From: Clostridium merdae
GTDB lineage: Bacteria; Bacillota; Clostridia; Oscillospirales; Acutalibacteraceae
Assembly: GCF_900176635.1 (NCBI RefSeq)
Contig: NZ_FXLN01000004.1
Span: 1,260,231 to 1,324,230, forward strand
Length of the DNA stretch: 64,000 nucleotides
Direction: 5' to 3'
Part shown: positions 18,111-26,325 of the stretch, piece by piece
Layout: the number at the start of each line of letters is the position of its first letter
How positions within the stretch are numbered: the stretch's first letter is position 1
Notes under the pieces: generated by a model
What the model was told of the DNA's origin: nothing
Databases searched by the model: none
Seen by the model: the letters and a program-made list of their open reading frames with translations, nothing else
Made by a program: the position numbers and the translations under genes

Positions 18111-18365
18111 AGTATTGCGCTTAGGCGCAGGGCTTGCTCCTCATGCCGGGGGCTAGGCTATGTCTTAAATTCAAGTTGTTGTTTTATTAGTAAAGAAGTA
18201 TTGCGCTACGGGGCAAGGATTCTGCTTGCGCAGAGCTTTGCCCCTCATGCCATGTGATACTCCTTTAATTTCGTAAAGGTCTTTGCTCTGCTAAAATTAA
18301 TAATGTTGCGCTCGGAGCGCGAGGCTTCTGCTTGCGCAGGGCTTTGCCCCTCATGCCGGGGCGGG
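18111..18365. repeat. Three degenerate direct repeats
   Basis: Copies begin at 18111, 18197 and 18303. Each opens with (ta)TTGCGCT, has a GC-rich middle and ends with CCTCATGCC; copies 2 and 3 share nearly all of TTCTGCTTGCGCAG-GCTTTGCCCCTCATGCC, while copy 1 lacks about 18 bases of it. Spacers between them are AT-rich and unrelated. No plausible gene is coded here. The composition is very different from the flanks, suggesting a dispersed noncoding element that has been duplicated in place. Confidence 0.65.
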
Positions 18366-18367
18366 CA

Positions 18368-18471
18368 CAACCTTTCACGAAAGGGTGAAAGGTTGCAAAG
18401 GCCTTCCAAAGGGAGAGTATCGATTCTCTCCCTTTGGATTCCCTCTCAACGACCAAAGGCTCTGCCTTTGG
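18368..18471. repeat. Cluster of three perfect hairpins
   Basis: Stems: caacctttcac/gtgaaaggttg (18368-18378, 18385-18395); tccaaagggagag/ctctccctttgga (18405-18417, 18426-18438); ccaaaggc/gcctttgg (18453-18460, 18464-18471). They follow directly on the third direct repeat and look like part of the same element. No coding or terminator role is evident. Confidence 0.65.
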
Positions 18472-18709
18472 AATCCGACTGAGCTCCCGCTCTGCATCTC
18501 GTTTCCGCACAGGAACAAGCCTGTGCGTTGCAGATTGCAAATTAGGTTTTGATTTACCGCTCATAAATGAAGAAAGAAATTAGCTTCCGAGCATGTTTTT
18601 ACGAGCGGACAAGAGCACTCTAAAAATAGCAATAAAAAAAGCCGGATTTCTAAAAATCCGACGAAACAATGAAGATTGTGATGATTTTTCCCATAATTAA
18701 AATTTATTA

Positions 18710-18738
18710 TTGCGTTATTTGGTAAAATGTGGTTTAAT
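18710..18738 (+). promoter_or_regulatory. Possible promoter of the candidate noncoding RNA
   Basis: TTGCGT (18710-18715), 17 bases, TTTAAT (18733-18738). Four of six bases match at -35 and five of six at -10. The start would fall near 18745, just before the first hairpin of the candidate RNA. Confidence 0.45.
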
Positions 18739-18744
18739 ATATTT

Positions 18745-19002
18745 TGTAAGGCACTTAGAAGTGCAAAGCGAGGATGGGTGTACCACCACCCACCCCCTGC
18801 TACGGAGAAGGTCCCTCCATAACAACAGCTTACGCTGCGGATTGCTTCACAATTATAACCCATTTGTTCCCACTTGTAAACAGCGAGGGGAACACAAAAA
18901 GGAACATTTTCTGTTCTGGTTGTGAGATGCACTGATAGAATGAGCGCTTGTTGTGGAACTGACCCTGAAAGAGGAGGGTCTATCCGTGACGAGCGCTTTT
19001 TT
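18745..19002 (+). ncRNA. Candidate structured noncoding RNA, about 255 nt, class unknown
   Basis: No convincing gene lies here, yet structure is dense. Seen: hairpin 18751-18764 (GCACT/AGTGC); 18775-18792 (TGGGTG/CACCCA); GTTCCC/GGGAAC (866-871 with 888-893, add 18000); GAACA/TGTTC (18902-18916); a longer pairing TCACAA/TTGTGA (18847-18852 with 18920-18925) enclosing the last two; and a terminal helix AGCGCTTGT/ACGAGCGCT (18943-18951, 18988-18996, one G-T pair) that encloses GGA/TCC and GACCCT/AGGGTC and is followed by seven Ts. Promoter, nested helices and terminator together argue for a discrete RNA. I find no SRP, tmRNA, RNase P or 6S signature. It could belong to a known clostridial class such as raiA, which I cannot test. 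Confidence 0.5.
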
Positions 19003-19069
19003 GTTGCCTTACAGACAGGGCAACGCGGAGCTGGGGTTCACGGCATTCACAAAAGTGATAAGCCGTGAA
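19003..19069. other. Two further hairpins after the candidate RNA
   Basis: GTTGCC/GGCAAC (19003-19008, 19019-19024) and TTCACGGC/GCCGTGAA (19037-19044, 19062-19069). They lie beyond the T-tract. They may belong to a second element or a minus-strand transcript extending from comEA. No reading frame of interest is seen in 19003-19250, where short direct repeats of the type CCCCTGAGCA (about 19167 and 19187) also occur. Confidence 0.45.
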
Positions 19070-19254
19070 AGATTGTGGGATTTAATATTGCATTTTTAAC
19101 AATAACATCACTGAGCACACACATTCACTTTCCACTCCCAGGAAAAAAGTGAGCAAGCACAAGTACCCCTGAGCACAAGAAAGAACCCCTGAGCATATGG
19201 AGGAATAAATAGAATCCCCCAGCTTCGCCGCGCTATTGTCTGTAAGAGTATAAC

Positions 19255-19304
19255 GCCGCACACATCGCCCGTGCGGCTCACGCCGTTCCTTTATGGAACG
19301 GCGT
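19255..19304. other. Two adjacent strong hairpins downstream of comEA
   Basis: GCCGCAC/GTGCGGC (19255-19261, 19271-19277) and the 10-bp perfect ACGCCGTTCC/GGAACGGCGT (19280-19289, 19295-19304). They lie 50-100 bases after the minus-strand comEA stop and may protect or process the 3' end of that long transcript. Neither has a T-tract, so classic termination is not supported. Confidence 0.55.
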
Positions 19305-19354
19305 TCTTCATACCGGTTCGATGCGCACTGCATTTAATCGAATAAATAACCCGT

Positions 19355-19813
19355 CTATGGCATACTGTCGGCTGATGCTACTGCCTCACTACTCTCATCT
19401 TCTACTATTATAAAATTTTGTAGTTTTTCGAACGTCTTTTCCCCAATGCCATCTACCTGCATGAGTTCCTCTTTCGTGCGAAAGGCGCCAACGGAATCCC
19501 GGTAGGCTATAATCCTCTTTGCTGTTACCGGTCCAACACCGGGCAATGTTTCCAGCTGCCCGGCATCCGCTGTATTCAGGTTAACCAAAGCTGTTTTCTC
19601 CACAGATTCCGGCTCGTAGGCCTCCTGCTGAGAGCTCTCCGTCTGCTTCACATTGGCAGAAGCCTTTGCTTGTACCGCTGAAGAGGTATCCGTTCTTACT
19701 ACGGTAGTGAGCGTAACCTGCGGCACAAAAAGAACATTATACCCAATGATTAACGCGCAGAGAAAGACAGCGATGGCAAGCAGCCACCGTACTTGACGGG
19801 CATCGTTATCCAT
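19355..19813 (-). CDS. comEA: ComEA-like helix-hairpin-helix DNA-binding protein
   Basis: 152 residues. One membrane helix at about 9-29 anchors the protein; the outside part has a Ser/Gln-rich linker and a ComEA-type HhH domain at about 75-137 (LNTADAGQLETLPGVGPVTA and VDGIGEKTFEKLQNFI). ComEA binds incoming DNA at the surface during natural transformation. The SLBB domain present in Bacillus ComEA is missing, giving a short form. No comEC follows; the gene is the last in the long minus-strand run, 21 bases after a HAD gene. Competence is therefore possible but not shown. Confidence 0.85.
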   Translation of the reverse strand: MDNDARQVRWLLAIAVFLCALIIGYNVLFVPQVTLTTVVRTDTSSAVQAKASANVKQTESSQQEAYEPESVEKTALVNLNTADAGQLETLPGVGPVTAKRIIAYRDSVGAFRTKEELMQVDGIGEKTFEKLQNFIIVEDESSEAVASADSMP

Positions 19814-19834
19814 ATTCCCACCGCCATAAGCAAA

Positions 19835-20635
19835 TTAAGCGCGTTCTAAATATTCAATCAAATCGGCTACCGCACCAAAACGACAATCGCCCACCACTAA
19901 GTCCGCCATCTGCTGAAGCTCTTCCGGCGCATTGGATGGTACTACGGCAAAGCCAGCCGTTTTTAGCATTTCAATATCGTTATAATAATCGCCAATGGCA
20001 ATTAATTTTTCTCTTTTCAATCCTGTTTGGCGTAGAATCTCTTCCAAAGCACTGCCTTTATCCACACCCTCCGGCAGCATTTCTAAAAACCGGGCATCGC
20101 TCTGCACAAAGCGCACACCCGGGTGTGCGAATGTTTCCGTAAATGCGTGCATTCTCTGTTTAACATCCGGTTCAGCGGCAAACAGCACCTTACACCACGG
20201 CTCCGTAATGCTATCATCCTCCACGGGGGTGCAAGGCAGGTTTTCATGCTCCATATGCTCATTTACGAGCTGGTTCTCTTTTACAACATACTGCTCACGC
20301 TGCGTAAAGACCTCATAGCCCATTTCTGGAAAGTGTTCTGCCAAACGGCGCGCATATTCCTTTGCTTCGGGTGGAAGCGAAAACACAGCCGCAATATGGT
20401 CAAGCTCACAGTCGTATAAAATAGAGCCATTGAGCATCACGCAAAGACCCTTTGGGAACACTCTGCGGTAATAGCGAGCACCGGAATCTATGGAGCGTCC
20501 CGTTGCTATGGCAAAGCGACCGCCCTGCTCCTGAAAGCGCCGAATCGCATCGATATTGCGCTGCGGTATTGTGTGGTTTTCACCAATGAGGGTACCATCT
20601 AAATCCGATACCAAAAATACATCTTGAAACTTCAA
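19835..20635 (-). CDS. Cof-type HAD-IIB phosphatase
   Basis: 266 residues if started at the TTG at 20635, which has GAGGAGG nine bases upstream; a longer frame runs to 20674 but its ATGs lie before that site. HAD motif I is FLVSDLDGTLIG, and the C-terminal motif IV is AIGDYYNDIEMLKTAGFAV. Motif KGSALEEIL precedes it, as in Cof/YbjI/YkrA-type enzymes that dephosphorylate sugar phosphates or cofactors. The specific substrate is unknown. It sits between rluD and comEA. Confidence 0.9.
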   Translation of the reverse strand: MKFQDVFLVSDLDGTLIGENHTIPQRNIDAIRRFQEQGGRFAIATGRSIDSGARYYRRVFPKGLCVMLNGSILYDCELDHIAAVFSLPPEAKEYARRLAEHFPEMGYEVFTQREQYVVKENQLVNEHMEHENLPCTPVEDDSITEPWCKVLFAAEPDVKQRMHAFTETFAHPGVRFVQSDARFLEMLPEGVDKGSALEEILRQTGLKREKLIAIGDYYNDIEMLKTAGFAVVPSNAPEELQQMADLVVGDCRFGAVADLIEYLERA

Positions 20636-20697
20636 AAGAGAAATCCTCCTCATTGTGCATCTGCTCAGGAACAAATTCTGCTTTTATTCCCAGCTAC

Positions 20698-21636
20698 TTA
20701 TTGGTAAGAAGAAGCCGATTCATTCCGCAAACGTGTTAAAAAAGCAGTAAAATATGGTGGAAGCGGGCTGGTAAGTTCAATGTAGCGACCATCGCGCGGG
20801 TGGCAAAAGCCGATGGTTCTTGCATGCAGGCATTGCCCGCCGAGCGAAGTAATCACCTTTTTCGGTCCATACACTACATCACCCGCAACCGGGTGCCCCA
20901 AATAGGCCATATGCACACGAATTTGATGAGTGCGGCCTGTCTCCAACCGAAGACGCACATAGCTAAAGCCACGCAGCTCTTCTAACACCTGATAATGCGT
21001 AATCGCATGGCGGCTGTTTTTCTCTGTGACGGTCATCTTCTTGCGGTCGTTTGGGTGACGCCCAAGGGGAGCCTCAACCGTACCGCTTTCCTCCCGTAAA
21101 TGACCGTAAACAACTGCCTCATATTCCCGGGTAAAGGAATGCGCCTTAATTTGTGCGGCTAAATTTTGGTGCGAAAAATCATTTTTTGCAACGATTAACA
21201 GACCGCTGGTATCTTTATCAATACGGTGCACAATGCCGGGGCGAATGACGCCGTTAATGCCCGACAAGGAATCGCCGCAGTGATACAACAGTGCGTTTAC
21301 CAAGGTTTTATCATAGTTGCCCGGAGCCGGGTGAACCACCATTCCCTTTGGTTTATTCACTACAAGCAGGTCGTCATCCTCATACACAATGTCGAGCGGG
21401 ATGTTCTCTGGCTCTGCCTGCTCCATCGGGGCAGGGTCAGGCAGAAGAACCTCAATGGTATCCCCCTCAGCAACCCGGTCGTTTTTGGAAAGTGGACGGC
21501 CGCCACGCATTACGGCACTAGATAGCATAAGCTTTTGCACACCGGAGCGCGTCACATCCTCCAGCAGTTCGCTTACTGCCAAATCTGCGCGGGCATCCTG
21601 ATGCTCTGCTCCTATTACCAGCAGCTTTTTTTGCAC
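20698..21636 (-). CDS. rluD: RluA/RluD-family 23S rRNA pseudouridine synthase
   Basis: 312 residues from GTG 21636, two bases beyond the lspA stop; longer in-frame starts would lie within lspA and are unlikely. An N-terminal S4 RNA-binding domain (about 15-75) precedes the catalytic domain, with the active-site aspartate in GIVHRIDKDTSGLLIVAKN and LETGRTHQIRVHMAYLGHP further on. It isomerises specific uridines, by family most likely in 23S rRNA helix 69 (RluD-like, as YlyB). lspA-rluD adjacency is common in Firmicutes. Confidence 0.93.
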   Translation of the reverse strand: MQKKLLVIGAEHQDARADLAVSELLEDVTRSGVQKLMLSSAVMRGGRPLSKNDRVAEGDTIEVLLPDPAPMEQAEPENIPLDIVYEDDDLLVVNKPKGMVVHPAPGNYDKTLVNALLYHCGDSLSGINGVIRPGIVHRIDKDTSGLLIVAKNDFSHQNLAAQIKAHSFTREYEAVVYGHLREESGTVEAPLGRHPNDRKKMTVTEKNSRHAITHYQVLEELRGFSYVRLRLETGRTHQIRVHMAYLGHPVAGDVVYGPKKVITSLGGQCLHARTIGFCHPRDGRYIELTSPLPPYFTAFLTRLRNESASSYQ

Positions 21637-21637
21637 C

Positions 21638-22174
21638 TTAACCACCCATTCTGTGATTTCTGTTTTGATTATAGTGTGCGTATTTGGAATACCGCCCCGG
21701 CTGTCTGGGTCTTCCCTTTTCATCCGTAAAGAAGAGCAGGTAAACAATCAGCAGAGCGCAGCCCACGGTTACACAAATATCTGCAAAATTGAACACCGGT
21801 GGGAAGAACTGAAAGTGAATATAATCTACCACATACTGGGTATGCAGGCGGTCAATCATATTGCCGATGCCGCCAGCCAATACCAAAGTAAGCGCTGTTC
21901 GGGTAAGAGCAGTATGATTCTGGTAAAAGATAATCGCAGCAGCAATGGCAATACAAACCACCGCAGTCACTACAATAAACAGCCATTGGTGATTTGCGAG
22001 CATACCGAACGCCGCACCGCGGTTTTCTACATAAGTAAGGTTAAAGAACCCCGGTATTAACTCAATTTGCCCCAGCGGTTTTAACTGCTGGATTACTATG
22101 CTTTTCAGAACTTGGTCTATGGCAACTCCTGCCGCAACGGCGGCAAAGGATAAACAGATTGCAATATAAGGCAA
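21638..22174 (-). CDS. lspA: Lipoprotein signal peptidase (signal peptidase II)
   Basis: 178 residues, TTG start at 22174 with GGGAG six bases upstream. Four membrane helices are seen. The catalytic aspartates lie in GNMIDRL and FNFADICV, and VENRGAAFGM and VVDYIHF are the other conserved blocks. It removes signal peptides from prolipoproteins such as the DUF3887 lipoprotein at 50924. The C-terminal tail of about 25 residues is polar and basic. Confidence 0.96.
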   Translation of the reverse strand: MPYIAICLSFAAVAAGVAIDQVLKSIVIQQLKPLGQIELIPGFFNLTYVENRGAAFGMLANHQWLFIVVTAVVCIAIAAAIIFYQNHTALTRTALTLVLAGGIGNMIDRLHTQYVVDYIHFQFFPPVFNFADICVTVGCALLIVYLLFFTDEKGRPRQPGRYSKYAHYNQNRNHRMGG

Positions 22175-22270
22175 AAGAAACTCCCTCTCTTTCAGGAAAA
22201 AAGGGCGGATTTCTCCGTCCTCTCTCCGTCTATGAAATACTCCGGCCCCGCTACGCGGGTAATATATATA

Positions 22271-23023
22271 TTATACTCCGGATTCATCCACTTCATCAAA
22301 TTTTAATACATCGTAACGCAGGTCATGGCTTGGGAATTCTGTGTCAAATACGGCTGCGTCCACCGCAAAATCGTCTTTTTCAGATACCGGGGTGTATTCC
22401 GGCTCCAGGTCTGCGTGAACAACCGGCTCTTCCGGCATATAATGCTGCGCCTCCGGCACCGGCTCTTCCTCCTGCTGCTGTTCGGTGTCTAATACAGAAG
22501 CAGCGGGCTTTTCCTCATGCGAAAACTCTTCTTTTCGGCTGGGAATTGCATCGATAAGAGTTAAATGCTCTTTGTAAATTGCTAGAAGCTTTGTGCGGAA
22601 CTCAATGACCTTTTTCTTTAGGTCATCCAGCTCGCGCTGCTGCTCCACAACGTCTGCCTTGGCAGCACCGAGAATCCGCTCGGCTTTTAAGTTGGCATCC
22701 TTCAGAATGATTTCTGCCTTATGGCGTGCTTCCCGCACGGAAGACTCGCCGAGCTTTTGTGCGCTCACAAGAGCATTCTTAATCTCGCTTTCTTCCAGCC
22801 GGTAGTCTTCAATTTTTACTGCCAGAACAGAAAGCTTCTTCTCCAGCTCTTTCTTTTCCGTAGCCAGCGACTCATATGCCTCTGCCTGCTCCATGGTTTT
22901 CTTTAAAAGCTGGTCGTAAGAATCCTTTACTTGGTCAATAAAGCTGTCAACATCCTCGGTACGGTAGCCCGAAAAATTGGATTTACGAAAGCTTACATTA
23001 ATAATATCGTTGAGATTAAGCAC
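22271..23023 (-). CDS. divIVA: DivIVA-domain cell division protein
   Basis: 250 residues, GTG start at 23023 eight bases after AGGAGG. The N-terminal membrane-curvature-binding segment includes INVSFRKSNFSGYRTEDVDS, then a long coiled coil (about 30-165), then an acidic, Pro/Glu-rich tail of 85 residues. DivIVA gathers at poles and septa and recruits division or sporulation partners. Its place after ylmH and sepF is the standard Firmicute divisome order. Confidence 0.93.
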   Translation of the reverse strand: MLNLNDIINVSFRKSNFSGYRTEDVDSFIDQVKDSYDQLLKKTMEQAEAYESLATEKKELEKKLSVLAVKIEDYRLEESEIKNALVSAQKLGESSVREARHKAEIILKDANLKAERILGAAKADVVEQQRELDDLKKKVIEFRTKLLAIYKEHLTLIDAIPSRKEEFSHEEKPAASVLDTEQQQEEEPVPEAQHYMPEEPVVHADLEPEYTPVSEKDDFAVDAAVFDTEFPSHDLRYDVLKFDEVDESGV

Positions 23024-23038
23024 GACAAAAACCTCCTG

Positions 23039-23800
23039 TTATCTATATTTTCTTCCACTCAAGTTCACACGGCCTTTTTTTGTTTCGGGGCCGACCTGAT
23101 CCAAGATAAACCGACCGCTTCCCCGAACGGACAGGCGGTCCCCTTCCTTTACCACAGCAGAAACGGACAAAATTTGCACTCCGTTCAAAAGCACTCCACC
23201 TGATTCCACCAGGCGCGCCGCCTTTTCCCGGCTGGTTCGAAGTGCCGCCGCAGCGGCGCAGTCGAGCCTGGGGGATGCAATGACCGAAGAAAACGGCTCA
23301 AAACCAAGCCCACCCGGCAGTGGCTCCTGAAAGCCGGGTGTAAGCTTTACCCCTACCCGGCCAACCTTTTCCACCTGTGTTTGCACGTAGGAGGCCATCT
23401 CTTCCCGCAAGAACAAAACACTGCGGCCCGGCTCGATTAAAATATCGCCTACCGTGTCGCGTGTAATGCCAAGCCCCATTAACGAACCCAAAAAATCGCG
23501 ATGAGTGAGCTTGTCACACTCACGGAAAGAGGCGGTAACGGCGGCAAGGGGGAACAGCTCGGGCTGCGGCTCTAAATACTCGGGGAACGCGCCGAACATC
23601 ACACGCTCGGCACCATCAAAGCCGCCCCAGAACAAATAGTGGAAAAAGCCCTCCCGGCGCAGTACACCCTGTGCCAAGAAGGCCTCCGCTTCTGAGAGAA
23701 AGCCCACAAATACCGGCTCATACCGCCGGGAACAGAGACGCACCGCATCCAGAAGCCTTGCCTCTAGTATGGCATTCTCCTCAGGGGAATTCCGCTTCAT
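23039..23800 (-). CDS. ylmH: YlmH-type S4 RNA-binding protein
   Basis: 253 residues. The central region (TASFRECDKLTHRDFLGSLM) and the C-terminal S4 domain (about 180-240) identify YlmH. In B. subtilis YlmH (RqcP2) takes part in ribosome quality control, binding the 50S-tRNA complex. The ATG overlaps the sepF stop by one base (TAATG), so translation is coupled. Confidence 0.92.
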   Translation of the reverse strand: MKRNSPEENAILEARLLDAVRLCSRRYEPVFVGFLSEAEAFLAQGVLRREGFFHYLFWGGFDGAERVMFGAFPEYLEPQPELFPLAAVTASFRECDKLTHRDFLGSLMGLGITRDTVGDILIEPGRSVLFLREEMASYVQTQVEKVGRVGVKLTPGFQEPLPGGLGFEPFSSVIASPRLDCAAAAALRTSREKAARLVESGGVLLNGVQILSVSAVVKEGDRLSVRGSGRFILDQVGPETKKGRVNLSGRKYR

Positions 23801-24282
23801 TAGAAATAAACGCCGTTGTTTTCCAGCTCATCCAGCACATCGTCGCCGGTTAGCTCTACATTGTAAGGGGTAATAATAAAGGTGCTTGCCGCAACACGCT
23901 TAATTTTACCCCCGTTCGCATAAGCCACACCGCTTAGAAAATCGATGATACGGCGGCTTACGTCTTTATTGGTATTTTCCAGATTAAGTACTACGGTGTG
24001 CATTTTCAGCAGCTCGTCCGCTACGGCACGGGTTTCTTCCCCAAACCGCTCCGGCTTAAACAATACCACTTGCAGCTGCGTGGTAGCATGTATATTCACT
24101 ACCTTATTGCTGCCTCCAGTACTGCCGCCGCGCCTTACTGTTTCTCGCTCACGAATTGTATCTGCATGGTTCTCCGAGCCAGAGATAATCTCTTCGGCAC
24201 GGTCATCCACATATTCTTCATCCTCATACTCATCTTCAGGAGCGCCTAACATATCTTTGAACTTTTGAACCAATCCGGCCAT
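23800..24282 (-). CDS. sepF: Cell division protein SepF
   Basis: 160 residues. SepF bundles and tethers FtsZ to the membrane. It has an N-terminal amphipathic helix (MAGLVQKFKDMLG), an acidic linker (about 15-60), and the conserved domain from VVNIHATTQLQVVLFKPERF to the end, including FLSGVAYANGGKIKRV. ATG at 24282 after GGGAGG. No ylmG (YggT) is seen between sepF and ylmH, although that gene is usual there. Confidence 0.95.
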   Translation of the reverse strand: MAGLVQKFKDMLGAPEDEYEDEEYVDDRAEEIISGSENHADTIRERETVRRGGSTGGSNKVVNIHATTQLQVVLFKPERFGEETRAVADELLKMHTVVLNLENTNKDVSRRIIDFLSGVAYANGGKIKRVAASTFIITPYNVELTGDDVLDELENNGVYF

Positions 24283-24305
24283 TTTACACTGCCTCCCTAA
24301 TTATA

Positions 24306-25052
24306 TTAAAGGATTTGATATTTCCTTGGTCCGAAAAGAGCCGAGCCCACTCGAACCATATTAGCTCCACAAAGGATAGCCTGAGCATAGTCCGACGACA
24401 TGCCCATGGATAAGAAATCCATGTGAATATTATCCATTCTTTTCGCCTTGATGTCAACATAATATTGCTGCATCCTCGAAAAATATGGCATAGAATCTTC
24501 CGGATTTTCGCATACGGGCGGGATTGCCATGAGCCCGCGTACCAAAACGCCGGGAAGGCTGGAAATGTTTACCATCAGTTCTTCGAGCTGTTCTGGCACA
24601 ATACCAGATTTATTTTCTTCGTGCCCAACATTTACTTCGACCAATACATTGGTTACCGTACCGTTTGTGACAGAGAGCCTCGAAATTTCTTTGGCGAGCT
24701 TTTCGTTATCCACAGACTGAATTAAACTTACCTGACCAATTAAAAATTTTATTTTATTACTTTGCAAATGGCCGATAAACTGGCGGTCGCACGGGGCAAG
24801 GCTGGGAAGTTTATCGCACAGCTCCTGTACTCGGTTTTCACCAATATGAGTTACACCAAGCTCCACCGCACGGTTGATCACCGGAACCGCCACAGTTTTA
24901 GTAGCCGCAAGCAAGGTAATTTCACTCGCACTTCTGCCGGATTTCACGGCGGCTTCTTCTATATTTTCCCGAACTACCTTCAGGTTCTCTTCCAGGTCAC
25001 GCATTTTCTCTGCGTAATCCTGTTCCGTTTCACTTAACGACTTTTCCATCAT
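24306..25052 (-). CDS. ylmE: YggS/YlmE-family PLP homeostasis protein
   Basis: 248 residues. An alanine-racemase-like TIM barrel without known catalytic activity; the PLP lysine is in LLAATKTV (about residue 52) and the phosphate-binding end is MVRVGSALFGPR. Other landmarks are HIGENRVQEL and FIGHLQSNK. These proteins buffer free PLP. The start overlaps the HlyD gene end by 23 bases. Two ATGs in tandem are possible starts. Confidence 0.93.
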   Translation of the reverse strand: MMEKSLSETEQDYAEKMRDLEENLKVVRENIEEAAVKSGRSASEITLLAATKTVAVPVINRAVELGVTHIGENRVQELCDKLPSLAPCDRQFIGHLQSNKIKFLIGQVSLIQSVDNEKLAKEISRLSVTNGTVTNVLVEVNVGHEENKSGIVPEQLEELMVNISSLPGVLVRGLMAIPPVCENPEDSMPYFSRMQQYYVDIKAKRMDNIHMDFLSMGMSSDYAQAILCGANMVRVGSALFGPRKYQIL

Positions 25053-26325
25053 ATAGCTCCGTCCCTTCTGAAATAACCTCGTCGTACAACCGTATGGAGG
25101 ATTTTGTCATAAGCTCCTTCCACTCCGAATCTGTGTCGCTGAGTTCTTTGCAGATTACATAACTGCCGCTGCTCATCAGTGGAATCACCTGCACAAATTC
25201 AATGGAATTGCCATGCATCACATAAACGCCTTGCACTTCTTTGGTTACCGTTTTCTTCTTACCGTCTTCCTGCTTGAATTCCTTTGTGATTTTCTCAAAA
25301 TGGATGCTCTTCTGGCTAACCATAATACCGGAATACGTTCCGGCTTGTACTTGAACGGTAGCATCACGAACCGAAGCGATCCCAGTATCCATATAAGAAC
25401 AACGCAGAATAACGGCGGCATCCCCTTGGTGGTTCGGCTGGTTCACAGCTAGCACGACAGCCGGAACCGTTTTACCCACTGCGAACGGGAAGTTAATGGT
25501 GACGTGGTTGCCTTCCTTAAGCTTTAGGGCATCATCTTGATTGACTACGGCCGCAAAATACCAGTTAAACTCTTCGCACACCTTGCCAATGACGTCGCCG
25601 CCCAAAACCTGCGGCTTTTTCTTTGCTTTCAGGTCATTTACGGAAAGCTCCTTTACAGAGGCATAATTGTACTGCGATTCATATCCATCCACCGCATTGA
25701 CAAAGTAGCCGGAAACCGGGGACTTCACCTGCCCCATTTTTCTGCCGCTGGCGGCGGGTATTGCACTGAGCTGGCTTTGCAGCTCTGCGATGCGGGCAGT
25801 AAAATCTTTGGTTACACCGGTAACCACCTGTTGCTCGTTCATACGGTACAAAAGGGTATTTCTCTGCGAGGGCAAATCATTATAATCTTTGCTTTGCAAA
25901 GAGGTTAATATTTCAGAAAGGCTTTGATTAATTTGCTTGGTCAGCGAGCCGGGGTTTGCTGCATACGTATCTCCCGGGTTACTCAGGCTTTGCAGGCGAG
26001 CAATCTCTGCGGTGAGGTATTCCATTTGCTGTTGCTGAGTTGCATCCTTTGCGCTATCGTATATTTCTGCAACTACGCCGCCTTTTGCAATTTTACCCCC
26101 CTCTCCCAAAGGATACGTGAGAACCCCCTGCACATTTTGGCGAAGAAGCTGTTCCTTGCGAATGACGGTTCCCGTCATTTGAACCATATCTTCCGCATTG
26201 GCGTACACAGCCGTTTCTGTTTTTACGCCGCTATAACTAGCATTGTATATTTGATTCCCAATATAAAAAAGGAGCAGCAGGCCGATTAGGCCCGAAACCA
26301 GGCGTTTTAAAATCGGATTATTCAT
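25030..26325 (-). CDS. HlyD-like membrane-anchored adaptor protein
   Basis: 431 residues from the ATG at 26325 (GGGGAGG seven bases upstream, inside miaA). One membrane helix at about 10-30, then an extracellular part with a biotinyl/lipoyl-like hairpin (NVQGVLTYPLGEGGKIAKGG), a short coiled coil (about 95-180) and a beta-barrel-like region. It resembles HlyD-type periplasmic adaptors but no ABC partner is beside it. Such genes recur within the clostridial sepF-divIVA region; a role at the septal envelope is only inferred. Confidence 0.75.
   Translation of the reverse strand: MNNPILKRLVSGLIGLLLLFYIGNQIYNASYSGVKTETAVYANAEDMVQMTGTVIRKEQLLRQNVQGVLTYPLGEGGKIAKGGVVAEIYDSAKDATQQQQMEYLTAEIARLQSLSNPGDTYAANPGSLTKQINQSLSEILTSLQSKDYNDLPSQRNTLLYRMNEQQVVTGVTKDFTARIAELQSQLSAIPAASGRKMGQVKSPVSGYFVNAVDGYESQYNYASVKELSVNDLKAKKKPQVLGGDVIGKVCEEFNWYFAAVVNQDDALKLKEGNHVTINFPFAVGKTVPAVVLAVNQPNHQGDAAVILRCSYMDTGIASVRDATVQVQAGTYSGIMVSQKSIHFEKITKEFKQEDGKKKTVTKEVQGVYVMHGNSIEFVQVIPLMSSGSYVICKELSDTDSEWKELMTKSSIRLYDEVISEGTELYDGKVVK

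Noticed and set aside
18111..18365. CRISPR-like array
   Set aside because: Only three copies, unequal in length and sequence, with no constant spacer size and no cas genes.
18710..18925. 71-codon plus-strand frame over the candidate RNA
   Set aside because: It starts inside the -35/-10 region of the proposed promoter, has no ribosome site and follows the RNA stems rather than codon patterns.
18265..18932. Two open frames of 99 and 123 codons on the minus strand
   Set aside because: They run through the degenerate repeats, the hairpin cluster and the candidate RNA promoter, have no ribosome site and no protein-like composition.
19240..19335. tRNA-like stretch with GGTTCGA
   Set aside because: The sequence around GGTTCGATGC has no matching T-arm partner, no acceptor stem and no anticodon arm; hairpins there are independent.
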